6,133 nucleotides of DNA from Terriglobia bacterium (GTDB lineage: Bacteria > Acidobacteriota > Terriglobia > UBA7540), in assembly GCA_030040455.1 (NCBI GenBank), contig JASHTR010000069.1, positions 1-6,133 of the forward strand, in the 5' to 3' direction. Below, one piece after another: positions 5,023 through 6,133 of this stretch (its first letter is position 1; every line of letters begins with the position of its first letter). The notes beneath the pieces are model-generated. The model saw nothing but the letters and a program-made list of their open reading frames with translations. It had not been told where the DNA came from and made no database searches. The translations under genes were made by a program, and so were the position numbers.

Positions 5023-5030
5023 GTGAAGGC

Positions 5031-5132
5031 ATGAAGATGACAGTTTCAGGCGTCAGTAAACCGCCTTGGTGGGGAGAATCAAAAACCAAGGAAAAGAAAC
5101 AGCGGTTAGCCGTTGAGCAAGGGAGGAGATAA
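5031..5132 (+). CDS. Small ORF, 33-residue basic protein upstream of the histidine phosphatase
   Basis: ATG 5031 follows an excellent Shine-Dalgarno, GGGAGGTGA (5018-5026), 4 bases beyond its end. The 33-residue product starts MKMTVSGVSKPPWWGESK and ends in a run of Lys, Arg and Gln. It is soluble and basic, with a PPWWG motif at residues 11-15; it shows no signal peptide or membrane span. Its stop (5130-5132) is 5 bases before the phosphatase ATG, and the phosphatase Shine-Dalgarno lies inside its last codons, so translation of the two is likely coupled. I recognise no family. It may be a true small protein or a leader peptide whose translation controls the phosphatase. Confidence 0.6.
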   Translation: MKMTVSGVSKPPWWGESKTKEKKQRLAVEQGRR

Positions 5133-5137
5133 GACGA

Positions 5138-5785
5138 ATGGGAAGACTGATTTTGGTGCGCCACGGGAGGACGGTTCTCAATTCTCTCGATAATTCAGAA
5201 AGGCTGCGTGGCTGGTTAGACGTGCCGCTGGATGAGCGGGGCCTGCAAGAGGCCGAGGAAACTGCGCAGCGAGTGGCTCAATATCCCGTGCAGGAGATTT
5301 ACTGTTCCGACCTCTGCCGGGCGCGGCAAACGGCCGCGGCCATCGCCCGAGCAACCAGATTGCCCATCACCCCCACGGTCGAGCTGCGTCCGTGGAATGT
5401 GGGGAGATTGGCGGGCAGGCGCGTGTGCGAAATCCTGGATGTGCTACGAGATCTCGAGTTGGATTTGAATTGTCCAGCGCCCGACGGTGAGTCGTTCGTC
5501 CAATTTTACGATCGGTATTCCCGGAAATTGAGAGAACTTCTCAAGATCACAACTCGATCCTCAAAGTACATTGTCGCGGTTACTCACGTTCGCAACATTT
5601 TGGTGACCCCTTCAATTCTGCAAGGTGGAGATAGAACCAGCATTCCAGTGCATGGTGGGGCGAAGACGGGAGCTCTGGTGTGGGTGCAAAAGTCCGGCGG
5701 GAAATGGCGTACACGAATCGATGGAGAAACGTGCCCGACCGTACAGGTGGCCAAGACCCGTTGCTTGCCTGTGCCCGCTGCCTAA
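5138..5785 (+). CDS. Histidine phosphatase superfamily protein (phosphoglycerate mutase-like)
   Basis: This 215-residue protein has the fold of cofactor-independent acid phosphatases that use a phosphohistidine intermediate. The N-terminal LILVRHGRT carries Arg8 and nucleophile His9. SDLCRARQTA (57-66) supplies the second phosphate-binding Arg (Arg61). VAVTHVRNI (146-154) carries the second catalytic His150. The region that normally reads LREIxFGxxEG is LRPWNVGRLAG (83-93), with Pro85 where the usual acidic proton donor stands. The protein may therefore be a slow phosphatase, use another acid, or act on an unusual substrate. Length is normal for the family. Start ATG 5138 has GGGAGGAGA (5121-5129) 8 bases upstream, inside the preceding small ORF. 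A sulfotransferase gene follows 75 bases downstream. The substrate cannot be told from sequence. Confidence 0.88.
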   Translation: MGRLILVRHGRTVLNSLDNSERLRGWLDVPLDERGLQEAEETAQRVAQYPVQEIYCSDLCRARQTAAAIARATRLPITPTVELRPWNVGRLAGRRVCEILDVLRDLELDLNCPAPDGESFVQFYDRYSRKLRELLKITTRSSKYIVAVTHVRNILVTPSILQGGDRTSIPVHGGAKTGALVWVQKSGGKWRTRIDGETCPTVQVAKTRCLPVPAA

Positions 5786-5860
5786 GTGAGGGCACAGAAA
5801 ATTCTGCCTTGTGAAGTTCGCCTTTAGTCGGTCTGTGCGGAAATCGGGGGGGAATAGCTC
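5786..5860 (+). other. Phosphatase-sulfotransferase gap without a clear terminator
   Basis: The gap contains an imperfect inverted repeat, CAGAA-AA-TTCTG (5796-5807), with no following T-run. Neither a terminator nor a promoter is evident, which favours read-through into the sulfotransferase gene. Confidence 0.35.
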
Positions 5861-6133
5861 ATGACACCAAGAAAACACTTTCCTGTATTTATAATTGGCT
5901 GCCACCGGTCTGGTACTGCCCTTATTTACGATACACTGCTGTCCGCAGGGGGATTCGCTCTTTATCATTCCGCACCCTTCGTATATTCGACACTGCTCCC
6001 GCTTTGCGGGAACCTGACCGTTCCCCGAAATCGTGAGAAGCTGATGCAAGTTTGGCTAAAGAGCAAGCCATTCCGGCGAAGTGGTCTTGATGCCGAAGGC
6101 GTCCGCGCCAAGATTCGGCAAGAATGCAAAAGT
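5861..6133 (+). CDS. Sulfotransferase family protein, N-terminal part (runs off the right edge)
   Basis: Ninety-one codons from ATG 5861 are open to the last base, so only the N-terminus is present. Residues 8-19 (PVFIIGCHRSGT) form a beta-strand plus P-loop-like turn typical of the 5'-phosphosulfate-binding site of PAPS-dependent sulfotransferases. The next helix (TALIYDTLLSAGG, 19-31) also fits. Such enzymes move sulfate from PAPS to hydroxyl or amino groups on glycans, lipids or small molecules. The acceptor and the 3'-phosphate-binding motif lie beyond the window. A G-rich run ending GGGGGGAA (5846-5853) lies about 7 bases before the start and may act as the Shine-Dalgarno. The gene follows the phosphatase on the same strand and is probably in the same transcript. 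Confidence 0.82.
   Translation, partial: MTPRKHFPVFIIGCHRSGTALIYDTLLSAGGFALYHSAPFVYSTLLPLCGNLTVPRNREKLMQVWLKSKPFRRSGLDAEGVRAKIRQECKS

Noticed and set aside
5612..6049. 145-codon minus-strand frame across the phosphatase and sulfotransferase
   Set aside because: Antisense to two genes with clear motifs, and no motif of its own.

Overview
The window looks like a bacterial chromosome with a mobile element inserted on its left side. My best guess at the host is an acidobacterium or a relative. This rests on the style of the proteins (short tandem TatA proteins with a THLx[13 protein letters not shown] core, and the integrase N-terminus) and on A-rich heptamer repeats between genes. No marker gene in the window settles it.

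Positions 1 to about 1979 are the end of an integrative element. A leftward gene of unknown function runs off the left edge. Diverging from it is a two-gene operon with a near-consensus sigma-70 promoter (544-573). The operon encodes a 68-residue, very basic small protein and a 389-residue tyrosine recombinase. The recombinase gene stops 6 bases short of the CCA end of a tRNA-Asn(GUU) gene on the opposite strand. This is the classic layout of an element inserted at a tRNA 3' end.

Positions 1979 to about 4524 read leftward and look like ordinary chromosome: a long-chain polyprenyl diphosphate synthase, a CYTH-domain protein (class IV adenylate cyclase/triphosphatase type), a composite repeat block, two tandem tatA paralogues, and tRNA-Asn. 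The tatA pair and the tRNA each have a recognisable promoter.

Positions 4525-5030 hold no convincing gene. They contain a rightward sigma-70-like promoter (4717-4746), then a nested set of complementary segments that can fold into a roughly 124-base structured RNA (4777-4900), then a segment that could pair with the next Shine-Dalgarno. The unit downstream is a 33-codon small ORF with a strong Shine-Dalgarno (5031-5132), a histidine-phosphatase-family protein (5138-5785) and the start of a sulfotransferase that runs off the right edge (5861 onward). The structured leader with its small ORF, and the basic partner of the integrase, are the least explained parts and the best candidates for something undescribed.
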